From NCBI RefSeq assembly GCF_000744605.1, contig NZ_JQMG01000001.1:2418001-2482000 (forward strand): a DNA stretch of 64,000 bases. The letters run 5' to 3'. Every line of letters starts with the position of its first letter. The stretch's first letter is position 1. This stretch comes from Methylotenera sp. L2L1 (lineage in GTDB: Bacteria; Pseudomonadota; Gammaproteobacteria; Burkholderiales; Methylophilaceae). Of this stretch, positions 1 to 9,156 are shown one piece after another. The notes beneath the pieces are model-generated. The model did no database searches. It was not told the DNA's origin and saw nothing but the letters and a program-made list of their open reading frames with translations. The translations under genes were made by a program, and so were the position numbers.

Positions 1-398
1 CCAACGGTGAGTTACATCTAGGCGTTGAGCTACTTAGCAATATCGGTTTTTACTCACAAGGTGAGAACATGAGCCTAATAACACCTAAAGTCGCAGTCTC
101 TATAGGGGACCCCGGGGCCAAAGACAACTATTTCGCTAATACAGTGTTTGCTAACACAACCAGCTTTTTAGATAGTAGCTTTGGCACCGACCCGAGCAAC
201 TTCACCTGTATTTTCTTACCTAAGGAACAATCACTGTCGAAACAAGAGACGCTGCTTATTCCTAAGCTCCAATACAACAAGAATGATATTTTCAAAGTAC
301 AAATACTTGGTGAAGAGATACTTTTAAGATTCACCAAGTCTTTTGAACGTCATGGCAACTGGGTACGCGTCACATTTACCACCGACATCAGCAAATAA
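1..398 (+). CDS. C-terminal fragment of a conserved protein, possibly PilZ-like (5' end outside window)
   Basis: The frame is open from the first bases of the window (codons begin at base 3) to a TAA at 396-398, so this is the tail of a longer gene. The ATG at 69 is probably internal. The visible 131 or so residues include HLGVELLS near the start, an ETLLIP stretch and a terminal segment rich in beta-strand-type residues ending in WVRVTF. I associate this arrangement with the C-terminal region of long betaproteobacterial proteins annotated as PilZ-domain or hypothetical, but no c-di-GMP binding motif (RxxxR, DxSxxG) lies in the visible part. The gene converges on the RND operon, which ends 20 bp away, with no obvious terminator hairpin between them. 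The functional call is weak; that this is coding is much more certain. Confidence 0.45.
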   Translation, partial: NGELHLGVELLSNIGFYSQGENMSLITPKVAVSIGDPGAKDNYFANTVFANTTSFLDSSFGTDPSNFTCIFLPKEQSLSKQETLLIPKLQYNKNDIFKVQILGEEILLRFTKSFERHGNWVRVTFTTDISK

Positions 399-418
399 TC
401 AAAGTACCGTCTTCGTCA

Positions 419-1861
419 TTACTGAGTTTCTGTGGGTTGCCACCCACCACCTAACACTTTAAACAACTCGACCGACGCACTCAACCTTGCTTGACGTGCT
501 TGGACAAAAGCCAAACTCGCTTCATTATAAGTACGCTGTGCATCCAACACTTCAATATAGGCAGAGTAACCTGACTGATATCTATTTTCTGATAAAGCCA
601 GCATTTTCTTTGCAGAATCCTGGCTAGTCTGTAAAGACTGCTCACGTTCTGTTTGTTGGCGCAAATTGATTAATGCATCATTCACTTCAGTAAAAGCGGT
701 TTGAATCGTGCGCTCGTAAGTAGCCAGTGTTTTCTTCTGCTTGGCTGCTTCTTGGTCGACCCTAGCATTCAATCTTCCACCATTAAAAATTGGCAAGTTC
801 AAGCTAAGCCCACCAGTCCAAATACGCGCTGCTGACTTCAACACATCCTGCAACTCAAGACTTTCTCCACCCCAACTCGCAGTGAGCGAAATACTTGGAT
901 ACAAGGCCGCCTTCGCTACAGCGATATTGGCATTTGCTGCCACCATTTGCGCTTCAGCCTGACGCACATCAGGGCGAGACTCCAGCAAACTAGAAGGCAA
1001 GCCTAAAGGCGGAACTGGTGGTATCGGCAAGGCCATTACATCAGCTTGAGCCTGCCCTAATCCACGCACTGCCAAATCCATATCACCAGTTAATAATGCT
1101 AACTGGTTCAGACTCAATGCTTGCAATCGTTTTAAGTCTGAAAGCTGTGCACGTAAATTAGCACTGGCCACCTCAGCCTGATAAACATCTAGAGCTGAAA
1201 CGATTCCGCCTTCTAAACGGCGTTTCGTTAATGCTAGACTTTCATCGCGACTGACTAAATTTTGCTCCGCAATCTGAATTTGTTTTTGCAAACTACGTAA
1301 GGCCAAATACTGATTTGCTACCAAGCCAGTTAGCGACAGTGCAACAGTATCTTTGGCATATCGACTAGACAAAGCAGACGCTCTAGCGGACTCTTTAGTT
1401 CGACTTAACTTCCCCCAAAAGTCCAGCTCAAAATTAGTACCGAATTTAAAGTTGTAGCTCTCACGGGGATTATCACCAAACACAGGAAATGCACCTGCCT
1501 CAGTTACTCGTGAGCGTGTGCCCCCAGCATCTAAAGCAACTGTAGGAAACAGTAAAGTACCTGCTTCTTTCATCACAGCATCCGCTTGTTCAATATTAGC
1601 GACAGCCACTTTAATATCAGTATTATGCTTTAATGCACTGGCGATTAAAGTATTCAGCGTTTCATCTTGATATAAAGTCCACCAATCCTTAGCAATTTGA
1701 TTCTGTGCCGCATCTTGGCTCATCTCAACATAGCGATCTGGGGTATCGACTTTTGGCCTTAGGTAATCAGGCCACACTAAAGATTGGCAACCAGACAACA
1801 CCAGGCTGCCAACCAAATAAAAAGCAGGTCTAATTAAAAAGTTATTTTTTTTCTGTTTCAT
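419..1861 (-). CDS. RND efflux outer-membrane factor lipoprotein (OprM/NodT family)
   Basis: This is the outer-membrane channel of a tripartite drug efflux system, 480 residues, the usual size. It starts with a lipoprotein signal peptide whose lipobox LSGC puts the lipidated Cys at residue 25. Two related halves follow, each with the long coiled-coil/beta arrangement of TolC-type channels. The motifs PSSLLESRPDVRQAE and the later LYPSISLTASWG are characteristic of the OprM/CusC/NodT family. Its ATG overlaps the stop of the pump gene by 4 bp (ATGA, 1858-1861), so translation is probably coupled and it is the last gene of a three-gene operon. Substrate cannot be read from the sequence; multidrug export is the default for this family with an HAE1-type pump. 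High confidence for family, none for specific substrate. Confidence 0.93.
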   Translation of the reverse strand: MKQKKNNFLIRPAFYLVGSLVLSGCQSLVWPDYLRPKVDTPDRYVEMSQDAAQNQIAKDWWTLYQDETLNTLIASALKHNTDIKVAVANIEQADAVMKEAGTLLFPTVALDAGGTRSRVTEAGAFPVFGDNPRESYNFKFGTNFELDFWGKLSRTKESARASALSSRYAKDTVALSLTGLVANQYLALRSLQKQIQIAEQNLVSRDESLALTKRRLEGGIVSALDVYQAEVASANLRAQLSDLKRLQALSLNQLALLTGDMDLAVRGLGQAQADVMALPIPPVPPLGLPSSLLESRPDVRQAEAQMVAANANIAVAKAALYPSISLTASWGGESLELQDVLKSAARIWTGGLSLNLPIFNGGRLNARVDQEAAKQKKTLATYERTIQTAFTEVNDALINLRQQTEREQSLQTSQDSAKKMLALSENRYQSGYSAYIEVLDAQRTYNEASLAFVQARQARLSASVELFKVLGGGWQPTETQ

Positions 1862-4800
1862 ACAGCACCTTTATTTTCGGTCTCTACTGAAGTCACAACC
1901 ACTGGCTCATCGTCAGGTACTTCATGGTGTTTTCTGTGTACGTTTTTATTACTTAACCACGTAAAGAACAATGGAATAAAAATCGTGGCTACAAATGTCG
2001 CTAGTAACATACCGCCAAACACACCTGTACCCATTGACTGTCGAGCAGCCGCACCAGCACCTGTTGCAATCACCAATGGCACAATACCTAACACAAACGC
2101 CATTGACGTCATCACAATCGGTCTAAAACGTAACCTTGCAGCCTCAAGCGCAGCCTCTGCAATCGGCATACCCTCCTCCATTTTCTGGCTTGCAAATTCC
2201 ACAATCAAAATCGCGTTTTTAGCAGCCAAGCCAACGAGTGTAATTAAACCAATCTGGAAGTAAATATCATTTGGCATACCTCTTAGCAGCACAGACAACA
2301 ACGCACCAGCTAAAGCAAAAGGCACGGCCATAATCACAGCAAGTGGTAAAGCCCATGTTTCGAACTGCGCAGCCAAGATCAGGAACACCATAATGATGGC
2401 AAAACCAAACGCAAACACTGCAGCTGAGCCTGTTCTTTTTTCTTGGTAAGCTTGTCCAGTCCATGCAATTTGGTATCCATCAGGTAAGTTTGCTTCCGCA
2501 ATCTTTTCAACCATTTCAATTGCATCACCAGAACTCACACCTGACGCGCCTTTACCTAACACCTTAGCTGAAAGTAAACCGTTGTAGCGCTCTAATTGCT
2601 CCGCACCAACAATGTAGTTCACTTTGCTCAGTGCAGATAACGGCACCATCAAGCCTTTATCAGAACGCACATAAACCTTACCTAAGTCCTCTGCTTTCAT
2701 ACGGTAGTCTGCTTCGGCTTGCAATTGCACACGGTAAGTACGACCGGACTTGTTGAAGTCATTCACATACAACGAGCCCATCGTGCTTTGCAAAGTATCG
2801 TAAATACTTGATACTGGCACGCCTTGAGAAATTGCCTTTGCCTCATCCACTTCTAAAAACAGCTGTGGTACGGTTGGTCTGAAGAATGTATTAATTTCAG
2901 TCAACCTTGGCTCTTTTTTAAGTGCTTCAATCAAGTTGTTCACCACAGCAGCCAAACGTGCAGGATCAGAGTCACCACGCGTCTGTACATACAACTCAAA
3001 ACCACCGGAACTACCTAAACCACGAATCGCTGGTGGGTTGAATGCAATCGCCATCCCATCCGGCTGTTGCATACCAATGCCAAACAACTTTTGCACAATG
3101 TCATCAGCTGTCGCCTCACGTTCAGACCAATCTTTCATACGCACAAACATGGTCGCCGCACTGGTCTTGTTGCCGCCGCCGATCAAGTCGAAGCCATTCA
3201 CAGCAAACTCATGTGCAACTGCAGGATCTTGAGCAATCGCCGCCCTTACATTTTCAGTCGTTTTACTTGTACGGCCTAACGTAGCACCATCCGGCATAAT
3301 CACTGCAGAAATCACATAGCCCTGATCTTCAGGTGGCACAAAACTCCCTGGAATCACTTTTAACAATACCGCAACTAATGCGATGATTGCTGCGAACACA
3401 AGAGTACCAATGATTTTATGGTGTAAAGTTAAATTTACGGTTGCCGTATATACATGAGTCAGTCGCACAAAACCACGATTGAACGCTTTAAAGAATGCGG
3501 ATTCCCCATGTGTTTTCTTTAACAGTACTGCACACAATGCAGGTGTTAACGTCAAGGCAACAACACCTGAAATCACAACAGCAACAGCAACCGTCACTGC
3601 AAACTGCCTGTACATTTCACCTGCAATACCACCTAAGAAGGCAACAGGTACGAACACTGCACACAATACCAGCACAATCGCTACTACCGCCGCTGACACC
3701 TGCTCCATTGACTTCACTGCGGCTTTAATTGCTGATAGCTTCTCCTCTTCCATCAACCGCTCTACGTTTTCTAACACCACAATCGCGTCATCGACCACAA
3801 TCCCGATAGAAAGTACCATCGCAAACAAGGTTAACGTGTTGATTGAGAATCCAAATATCCACAAACCGGCAAAAGTACCAATTAATGAAATAGGCACAGC
3901 GATAATAGGAATTAATGTCGCACGCCAGCTTTGTAAGAATAAAAACACTACGAGCACCACAAGCAACATCGCCTCGCCCAATGTTTTTAACACTTCAAGG
4001 ATAGATGCTTTTACAAAGTCACTGGTGTCATAAGGCACTTCCCAATCTATACCTTCTGGAAAACGCTCTTTCAATTCCTTCATTTTTTCTTTTACTGCTT
4101 CTGCTGTATCTAATGCATTAGCACCAGATTGCAAGAAAATAGGAATACCTACACCAGGCGTGCCATCCAAAGTAGTACGAACGTTATAGCTTTGTGAACC
4201 TAATTCTATACGTGCAACATCTTTCAAATGAAGCACACCACGCTGGCCATCAGCACGAATAATAATATTGCCGAACTCTTCTGGGTCAATTAAGCGGCCT
4301 TTTGCCGTTACTGTATAAACCAATTGTTGATTAGATGGTGATGGATCCTGACCAATTTTACCTGCCGCATACTGCGCATTCTGTGACCGAATCGCATTAG
4401 CGATATCAGTGGTAGTTACTCCCAACTGCGCCATACGATCAGGACGTAACCAGATGCGCATAGAGTAATCTTGCGCACCAAAGATAACAGAATCACCAAC
4501 GCCTTTAATACGCTTAATTTCATCAAGTACATTGAGCGTTGCGTAGTTGCTCAAGAATAAGGTGTCATACTTTTTTTGCTTGTCAGTCAGCATCACAACT
4601 AACAAAATATCGTTAGATCGCTTCTGCACCACCAAGCCAGTCCGCCTAACTTCATCAGGCAAACGTGGCAAAGCGATATTCACCCGATTACTGACGTTAA
4701 AAGTAGCCTGATTAACATCAGTGCCGACTTCAAACGTAGCAGTAATAGTCAAAGTGCCGCTAGAGTCTGCACTAGAGTTGAAATACAACAAGCCTTCAAC

Positions 4801-5013
4801 ACCACTTAACTGCTCCTCAATCGGAGCAGCCACTGTTTTAGAAAGTGTTTCAGCACTGGCGCCTGGGTAAGTTGCTGTAATTAATACAGTTGGCGGTGCA
4901 ATTTGCGGATACTGTGCAATCGGTAGCTTCAATGCTGCGGCTAAGCCAGCCAGCACGATAATGATAGACAATACACTCGCAAAAATAGGCCGCGTAATAA
5001 AAAATTTACTCAT
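1858..5013 (-). CDS. RND multidrug efflux pump, HAE1 family (AcrB/MexB-like)
   Basis: This is the inner-membrane proton-driven pump of the tripartite system, 1051 residues, matching AcrB/MexB length. The N-terminus (ITRPIFASVL) is the first transmembrane helix, followed by the first large periplasmic porter/docking region. TM4 carries the paired acidic residues of the proton relay in GIVVDDAIVVLENV. The second half repeats the layout, with AAKNAILIVEFA and RLRPIVMTS-type RFRPIVMTSMAF motifs typical of HAE1 pumps that export amphiphilic drugs, solvents or bile-salt-like compounds. Heavy-metal (HME) pumps have different TM4 residues, so this is not a CusA relative. It lies between adaptor and channel genes with a 45-bp gap to the adaptor. 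No disruption is visible. Confidence 0.95.
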   Translation of the reverse strand: MSKFFITRPIFASVLSIIIVLAGLAAALKLPIAQYPQIAPPTVLITATYPGASAETLSKTVAAPIEEQLSGVEGLLYFNSSADSSGTLTITATFEVGTDVNQATFNVSNRVNIALPRLPDEVRRTGLVVQKRSNDILLVVMLTDKQKKYDTLFLSNYATLNVLDEIKRIKGVGDSVIFGAQDYSMRIWLRPDRMAQLGVTTTDIANAIRSQNAQYAAGKIGQDPSPSNQQLVYTVTAKGRLIDPEEFGNIIIRADGQRGVLHLKDVARIELGSQSYNVRTTLDGTPGVGIPIFLQSGANALDTAEAVKEKMKELKERFPEGIDWEVPYDTSDFVKASILEVLKTLGEAMLLVVLVVFLFLQSWRATLIPIIAVPISLIGTFAGLWIFGFSINTLTLFAMVLSIGIVVDDAIVVLENVERLMEEEKLSAIKAAVKSMEQVSAAVVAIVLVLCAVFVPVAFLGGIAGEMYRQFAVTVAVAVVISGVVALTLTPALCAVLLKKTHGESAFFKAFNRGFVRLTHVYTATVNLTLHHKIIGTLVFAAIIALVAVLLKVIPGSFVPPEDQGYVISAVIMPDGATLGRTSKTTENVRAAIAQDPAVAHEFAVNGFDLIGGGNKTSAATMFVRMKDWSEREATADDIVQKLFGIGMQQPDGMAIAFNPPAIRGLGSSGGFELYVQTRGDSDPARLAAVVNNLIEALKKEPRLTEINTFFRPTVPQLFLEVDEAKAISQGVPVSSIYDTLQSTMGSLYVNDFNKSGRTYRVQLQAEADYRMKAEDLGKVYVRSDKGLMVPLSALSKVNYIVGAEQLERYNGLLSAKVLGKGASGVSSGDAIEMVEKIAEANLPDGYQIAWTGQAYQEKRTGSAAVFAFGFAIIMVFLILAAQFETWALPLAVIMAVPFALAGALLSVLLRGMPNDIYFQIGLITLVGLAAKNAILIVEFASQKMEEGMPIAEAALEAARLRFRPIVMTSMAFVLGIVPLVIATGAGAAARQSMGTGVFGGMLLATFVATIFIPLFFTWLSNKNVHRKHHEVPDDEPVVVTSVETENKGAV

Positions 5014-5058
5014 ATAGATTCTCGATTAAGCCTGTTGTTTTAGCTATTAGTAATGAAC

Positions 5059-6306
5059 TTATTTAGAACCAGTTGATTCATTGGTTTTTGGTACAGGGCT
5101 TGCGCTAGGGTCGCTTAGCGGATGCGGAGATACTGGTGCGCCAGGACGTAATTTAATAATATTATCAACGATCACTTTATCACCAGCTTCAAGGCCACTT
5201 AAAATTACCCAGTCCTTACCAACCCAGTTGCCGGCAACAATTGGTTTAATCGTCACTACATTTTTAGCATCAGCCACATACACGAACTTGCCCTGATCAC
5301 TACTTAATACTGCGGTTTGTGGCACAACAAATACACCATCTTTTTTGCCTGTAATGACTCTAATGCGAGCAAACTGACCTGGGAGCAAGCGTTTATCCTC
5401 ATTGTCAAAGGTAGCGCGTAGCAACTGTGTGCCTAATTGTGGATCGATACCACTAGCAGCAAAGTTTAACTGACCTGATTTTGAATACTCTTCACCACTA
5501 GGTAAAATCAGCCTTACGTCCTTAACACCTTTTTGCGTCAACGGGCCACCCAGCTGTGCTAACTCAGCATCAGACAAACTAAATCTCACCCAAATTGGGC
5601 TGAGCTGACTCACGGTACTTAATAAACTTGTGTTAGCGCTGACTAAAGCGCCTTCAGATAACTCGAATCTGCCAGCTACACCAGATAAAGGCGATGTCAC
5701 TGTTGTGTAAGATAAGTTCAACTCAGCCTCGCGCACAGCAGACTCATATTGAGCCAAACTTGCCTGTGCCAATGCATTATCAGAACGAGCATTATCTGCC
5801 TCACGCTGACTCACTGACTGAGTTGCCACAAGTGCTTGCAAACGCTGAGCTTCACGCTGCGCTTGATCTAATCTTGCTTTTTGTTGTGCCAATTGTGCTT
5901 TGGCATTGGATAGCGCAATTTGATACGGCACAGGGTCGATTAAAAACATCGCCTGACCAGCTTTAATCGGCGCCCCCTCTTCGAATAGCTTTTTAAGCAA
6001 AATACCACCAACACGCGGTCTAATTTCAACCTCTTTAGCACCTTCGGTTTGCGCAACCGCTTCGGCACTCATCGGCACACTGGTTGGCTCCACAGTCACT
6101 ACACTAACAGGCATTGGCGGCATACCTTGTGTCTGCGCAGCACTTTCCTGTTTTCCACAGGCAGCAAGCACAGACACTGCAAGAACGCCAATAAGCGCCA
6201 ACATCATGCCAGATGTTATGATGGTTTGTTTCACATGAGCGCTCTGTCCATTCATAGACTGTATGCGAATATGCTGTTGATTGTGACTTGCAGTCTTAGT
6301 TACCAT
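5059..6306 (-). CDS. RND efflux periplasmic adaptor lipoprotein (AcrA/MexA-like)
   Basis: This membrane-fusion protein links the pump to the outer-membrane channel. It shows the standard order: lipoyl half-motif (EVEIRPRVGGILLK), alpha-helical hairpin rich in Gln/Ala (QLAQQKARLDQAQREAQRLQ), second lipoyl half (SPLSGVAGRFELSEGALV), beta-barrel and membrane-proximal domains. A lipobox LAAC puts the acylated Cys at residue 50. I chose the ATG at 6306 because GGAG lies 6 bases upstream; a GTG 12 bases further out overlaps that ribosome site. The stretch before the hydrophobic core is unusually long (about 33 residues) for a lipoprotein signal. An internal ATG at 6255 would shorten it but has no ribosome site. 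First gene of the operon, divergent from the TetR gene. Confidence 0.93.
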   Translation of the reverse strand: MVTKTASHNQQHIRIQSMNGQSAHVKQTIITSGMMLALIGVLAVSVLAACGKQESAAQTQGMPPMPVSVVTVEPTSVPMSAEAVAQTEGAKEVEIRPRVGGILLKKLFEEGAPIKAGQAMFLIDPVPYQIALSNAKAQLAQQKARLDQAQREAQRLQALVATQSVSQREADNARSDNALAQASLAQYESAVREAELNLSYTTVTSPLSGVAGRFELSEGALVSANTSLLSTVSQLSPIWVRFSLSDAELAQLGGPLTQKGVKDVRLILPSGEEYSKSGQLNFAASGIDPQLGTQLLRATFDNEDKRLLPGQFARIRVITGKKDGVFVVPQTAVLSSDQGKFVYVADAKNVVTIKPIVAGNWVGKDWVILSGLEAGDKVIVDNIIKLRPGAPVSPHPLSDPSASPVPKTNESTGSK

Positions 6307-6383
6307 TGAAAACTCCACGTTTATTTTTATAACTCACTAATTATTCTATGTTTTTATCAAAACAATAGCTATCTGCACTTGCT

Positions 6384-6403
6384 TACATACAGATTTGTAT
6401 GTA
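6384..6403. promoter_or_regulatory. AcrR-like operator, site 1 (perfect inverted repeat)
   Basis: TACATACA and TGTATGTA form a perfect 8-bp inverted repeat around the 4-base spacer GATT. It lies midway between the efflux operon and the divergent TetR-family gene. The half-sites match the outer arms of the E. coli AcrR operator upstream of acrAB, as I remember it. The likely role is repression of the efflux operon, and of the regulator itself, by the adjacent TetR protein. Confidence 0.7.
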
Positions 6404-6406
6404 TAT

Positions 6407-6430
6407 TATATACAAACAGGAATGTATGTA
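6407..6430. promoter_or_regulatory. AcrR-like operator, site 2 (imperfect 24-bp palindrome)
   Basis: This 24-bp element has a perfect right arm (GAATGTATGTA) and a degenerate left arm (TATATACA), with the spacing of the remembered E. coli AcrR operator. It sits just 3 bp from site 1. The outer arms of the two sites also mirror each other (TTACATACA at 6383 and TGTATGTAA at 6423), so the whole 49-bp block is nearly symmetric. This suggests two repressor dimers bound side by side, probably over the overlapping promoters of both genes. Confidence 0.6.
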
Positions 6431-6483
6431 AATGCCTAAATGTTAAAATATTCAATAATCAAGTTTAAACCAGTGGAATTATT

Positions 6484-7107
6484 ATGGTCAGAAAAACCAA
6501 AGAAGATGCAGAACTAACTCGCCAACAGATTGTAGATGCGGCACGCGCTGTATTTCTTGCACGAGGCGTTAGCAAATCTACATTGGAACATATTGCATCA
6601 CAAGCCAATGTGACGCGAGGAGCCGTGTACTGGCACTTTAATAATAAAGCCGAAATTTTTCATGCAATCCGCGAACAAGTATTTCTGCCACTGATCGATC
6701 GCATGGACGACACCTTAGCAATCTCAAACGACAGCTCACAAAACCCACTTGATCAAATTGAAGCAAGTCTATGCCATACGATACACGAGCTGAATGAAAA
6801 CATTGAAATGCGTGAGATTTACGAAATTATGATGATTAAATGTGAATACGTCGACGAGTTTGCGCTGGTGTTACATCAAATATTAAATAACTGTTCAAGC
6901 TTGATTGAAAAAATAGAAGTCACTTACGAGCGTGCTCGATCACAAAACCTATTAGCCAGCACCCTCACCCCCCGCGCACTCGCGCTAGATACGCATTTAT
7001 TCTTTGGCGGATTGTTACATATGTGGATTAAAGATGCGGATGGCACTAAATTTAGATACCAAGCAATTGATCTGATTAAATCGCATATCAATTTACGCCG
7101 AAAATAG
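6484..7107 (+). CDS. TetR/AcrR-family repressor of the adjacent efflux operon
   Basis: This 207-residue transcriptional regulator has an N-terminal TetR helix-turn-helix: the recognition segment TLEHIASQANVTRGAVYWHF at about residues 38-57 is classic for AcrR/TtgR/MtrR-type efflux repressors. The rest is an all-helical ligand-binding and dimerisation domain without recognisable ligand residues. The start at 6484 has a modest ribosome site (GTGGA) 6 bases upstream. It is divergent from the RND operon, and the intervening spacer carries two TACATACA/TGTATGTA palindromes. Together these strongly suggest local repression, relieved when a pump substrate binds. Family certain; direct control inferred from position and operators. 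Confidence 0.93.
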   Translation: MVRKTKEDAELTRQQIVDAARAVFLARGVSKSTLEHIASQANVTRGAVYWHFNNKAEIFHAIREQVFLPLIDRMDDTLAISNDSSQNPLDQIEASLCHTIHELNENIEMREIYEIMMIKCEYVDEFALVLHQILNNCSSLIEKIEVTYERARSQNLLASTLTPRALALDTHLFFGGLLHMWIKDADGTKFRYQAIDLIKSHINLRRK

Positions 7108-7216
7108 AGTGTAAGAAATCTATATAAAATCTTACAAAAAACGCTTCTTACAGAAAATTCTTGTAGTTCAGTTATTGTAGAGATACCATACGCACATATT
7201 AAGCGTTGGAGGCATT

Positions 7217-7540
7217 GTGGCTATTTATACTGGTGAAATTTACGGTAAACAAACCGCAAGCAAATTTGTGATGTACAACGTGCTAAAAGTGAGTAAGCAG
7301 CTTGTTACTTTACAAAACATAGACAACCCACTGAGTCTTTTTGAAACAACAGAACAAAAACTAAGCGCTTCAGGTTATATCCGCGTTAGCCAAACCCCTT
7401 TTATCGATTTAGAATCAACCACCCCAAAACGTCGTAAAGCAGCAAAAAAACCTACTCGCTGCCCGCTTACCTTTGATTTTTTAGAAGATCGTGCGGATAG
7501 TGAACGTCCTGCACCGATTATGCAGGACTTATTTAGCTAG
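7217..7540 (+). CDS. Small protein of unknown function
   Basis: This 107-residue gene starts with GTG at 7217, supported by a strong GGAGG at 7208-7212. The first 65 residues look like a small folded beta-rich domain (IYTGEIYGKQTASKF, then a hydrophobic/charged alternation). Then come a basic linker (TPKRRKAAKKPTR) and an acidic C-terminus ending QDLFS. No signal peptide or membrane segment. I do not recognise a family. It ends 4 bp before the convergent rimO stop, so the two transcripts must overlap at their 3' ends. A basic linker could mean nucleic-acid contact, but that is speculation. The good ribosome site and ordinary composition make it a likely real gene. Confidence 0.7.
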   Translation: MAIYTGEIYGKQTASKFVMYNVLKVSKQLVTLQNIDNPLSLFETTEQKLSASGYIRVSQTPFIDLESTTPKRRKAAKKPTRCPLTFDFLEDRADSERPAPIMQDLFS

Positions 7541-7544
7541 TCTT

Positions 7545-8900
7545 TTAGCTGCGTGGAGGGCCACCTCTTAGATCATGACCATCTGCGCTGTAAATTTCTA
7601 CTTCTACAAAGTCGCCCGGCGTTAAACCGTCAGCATCCTCTAAATAGACAACACCATCAATCTCAGGTGCGTCTGCTTTGGTACGGCCGATTGCTTCGAT
7701 ATTGCCTTCAACATCGGTCACGATTTCATCCACCAGTACGGTTTGAATGCTGCCAATTTTGGCATGTACTTTCGCCGCACTAATGCGTTCCTGCACTTCC
7801 ATAAAGCGGCTTAAGCGCTCTTGCTTAACTTCTTCTGGCACTTGGTCTGGCAAAGCATTGGCTGCTGCGCCATCCACTGCTGAATACGCAAAACAGCCTA
7901 CTCTATCTAACTGCGCCTCTTCCATAAAATCTAGCAACTGCTTAAAGTCATCTTCAGTTTCACCAGGGAAGCCAGCAATAAACGTGCTACGAATCGTAAT
8001 ATCCGGACAGATGTCACGCCACGCTTTAATACGTGCTAAGTTATTTTCACTGCTTGCTGGGCGCTTCATCGCTTTTAATATACGTGGGCTGGCATGCTGA
8101 AATGGCACATCCAAATAAGGTAGAATCAGACCATCTGCCATCAATGGAATCACTTCATCTACATGCGGATATGGGTATACATAATGTAAGCGCACCCAAA
8201 CACCAAGCTCACTCAATGCTTGTGTCAGTTCCGTCATGCGCGTTTTAACTGGGCGGCCATTCCAGAAACCTGGGCGATATTTAACATCGACACCATACGC
8301 TGAAGTGTCTTGTGAAATCACTAAAATTTCACTCACACCAGCATTGACTAGATTCTCAGCCTCATTAAGCACTTCACCAATTGGGCGACTAACTAAATCA
8401 CCACGCATGCTAGGGATAATACAGAAGCTACAACGGTGGTTACAGCCTTCTGATATTTTCAGATACGCATAATGCTGAGGCGTAAGTCTTACGCCTTGCG
8501 GCGGCACTAGATCAATAAATGGCTCATGCGGCTTAGGTAGATTTGCATGTACTGCCGTCATCACCTCTTCTAACGCATGCGGGCCGGTTACCGCTAGTAC
8601 GCTAGGATGGGCTGCTTCAACCACGCCTTTTTTGGCACCTAAACAACCAGTGACAATCACTTTACCATTTTTGTTAATCGCTTCACCAATAGCATCCAAT
8701 GACTCTTCAACTGCACTATCAATAAAACCACAGGTATTCACTACCACTAGGTCGGCTTCATCATAACTGCCAGAAATTTCGTAGCCTTCTGCCCGTAATT
8801 GGGTGAGAATACGTTCTGCGTCTGAGCCAGCTTTAGGGCAGCCTAACGATACAAAGCCTACTTTAGGCGCGGAGTTTTTGCTTGTAGTACTCATTGTCAT
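7545..8900 (-). CDS. rimO: Ribosomal protein S12 (Asp) methylthiotransferase RimO
   Basis: RimO is a radical-SAM enzyme that adds a methylthio group to a conserved aspartate of ribosomal protein S12. The 451 residues show the family's three parts. The N-terminal UPF0004 domain has the first cluster cysteines ([30 protein letters not shown]). The radical-SAM core carries the CxxxCxxC cluster in [10 protein letters not shown]-terminal TRAM domain follows. The N-terminal [10 protein letters not shown] segment distinguishes RimO from the tRNA enzyme MiaB. A second in-frame ATG lies 6 bases into the gene; both are plausible, and an AGG lies upstream of the first. It is transcribed alone and converges on the small gene at 7217-7540. 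Confidence 0.96.
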   Translation of the reverse strand: MTMSTTSKNSAPKVGFVSLGCPKAGSDAERILTQLRAEGYEISGSYDEADLVVVNTCGFIDSAVEESLDAIGEAINKNGKVIVTGCLGAKKGVVEAAHPSVLAVTGPHALEEVMTAVHANLPKPHEPFIDLVPPQGVRLTPQHYAYLKISEGCNHRCSFCIIPSMRGDLVSRPIGEVLNEAENLVNAGVSEILVISQDTSAYGVDVKYRPGFWNGRPVKTRMTELTQALSELGVWVRLHYVYPYPHVDEVIPLMADGLILPYLDVPFQHASPRILKAMKRPASSENNLARIKAWRDICPDITIRSTFIAGFPGETEDDFKQLLDFMEEAQLDRVGCFAYSAVDGAAANALPDQVPEEVKQERLSRFMEVQERISAAKVHAKIGSIQTVLVDEIVTDVEGNIEAIGRTKADAPEIDGVVYLEDADGLTPGDFVEVEIYSADGHDLRGGPPRS

Positions 8901-8931
8901 AAAAACCTATAAATCTTAAAAATTAATTCAA

Positions 8932-9156
8932 ATGTATATTATTGCGATTGCTTGGATGTATGTTGTTATTTTAATGGCGGCCACTGAAAAGTCAGTGACG
9001 GCAGGCTTACTTACGTTTACATTTTACGGGCTATTACCCTGCGCTCTGCTACTGTGGTTGCTCGGCGTTAAACATCGTCGCCACCAACACAATAAACAAT
9101 CAGTGGATGAAGTATCCCACCAAGAAGATGGAACCAACCCCCAAGGCGATGAGTAG
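8932..9156 (+). CDS. Small two-helix membrane protein of unknown function
   Basis: This 74-residue protein consists of two hydrophobic segments (about residues 2-17 and 23-45) followed by a short hydrophilic tail rich in His, Gln and acidic residues (KHRRHQHNKQS...). It begins 31 bp from the divergent rimO start and has no clear ribosome site, which lowers confidence in the exact start; Met9 is an alternative. Its last 57 bp overlap the 3' end of the convergent ZIP transporter gene on the other strand. The clean membrane topology and compact intergenic placement argue that it is real. Similar short proteins next to metal transporter genes exist in betaproteobacteria, but I cannot name a function. 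Confidence 0.6.
   Translation: MYIIAIAWMYVVILMAATEKSVTAGLLTFTFYGLLPCALLLWLLGVKHRRHQHNKQSVDEVSHQEDGTNPQGDE

Noticed and set aside
3479-4033. Long antisense open frame (184 codons) inside the RND pump gene
   Set aside because: Low-complexity Thr/Ala/Ile translation, no ribosome site, and the opposite strand is a full and well-conserved pump gene; a frame shadow.
7526-7540. Sliding-clamp binding motif in the QDLFS end of the orphan 107-residue protein
   Set aside because: The consensus needs Gln at the first position of the pentapeptide; here the Gln is one place too near the LF pair, so the fit is poor.
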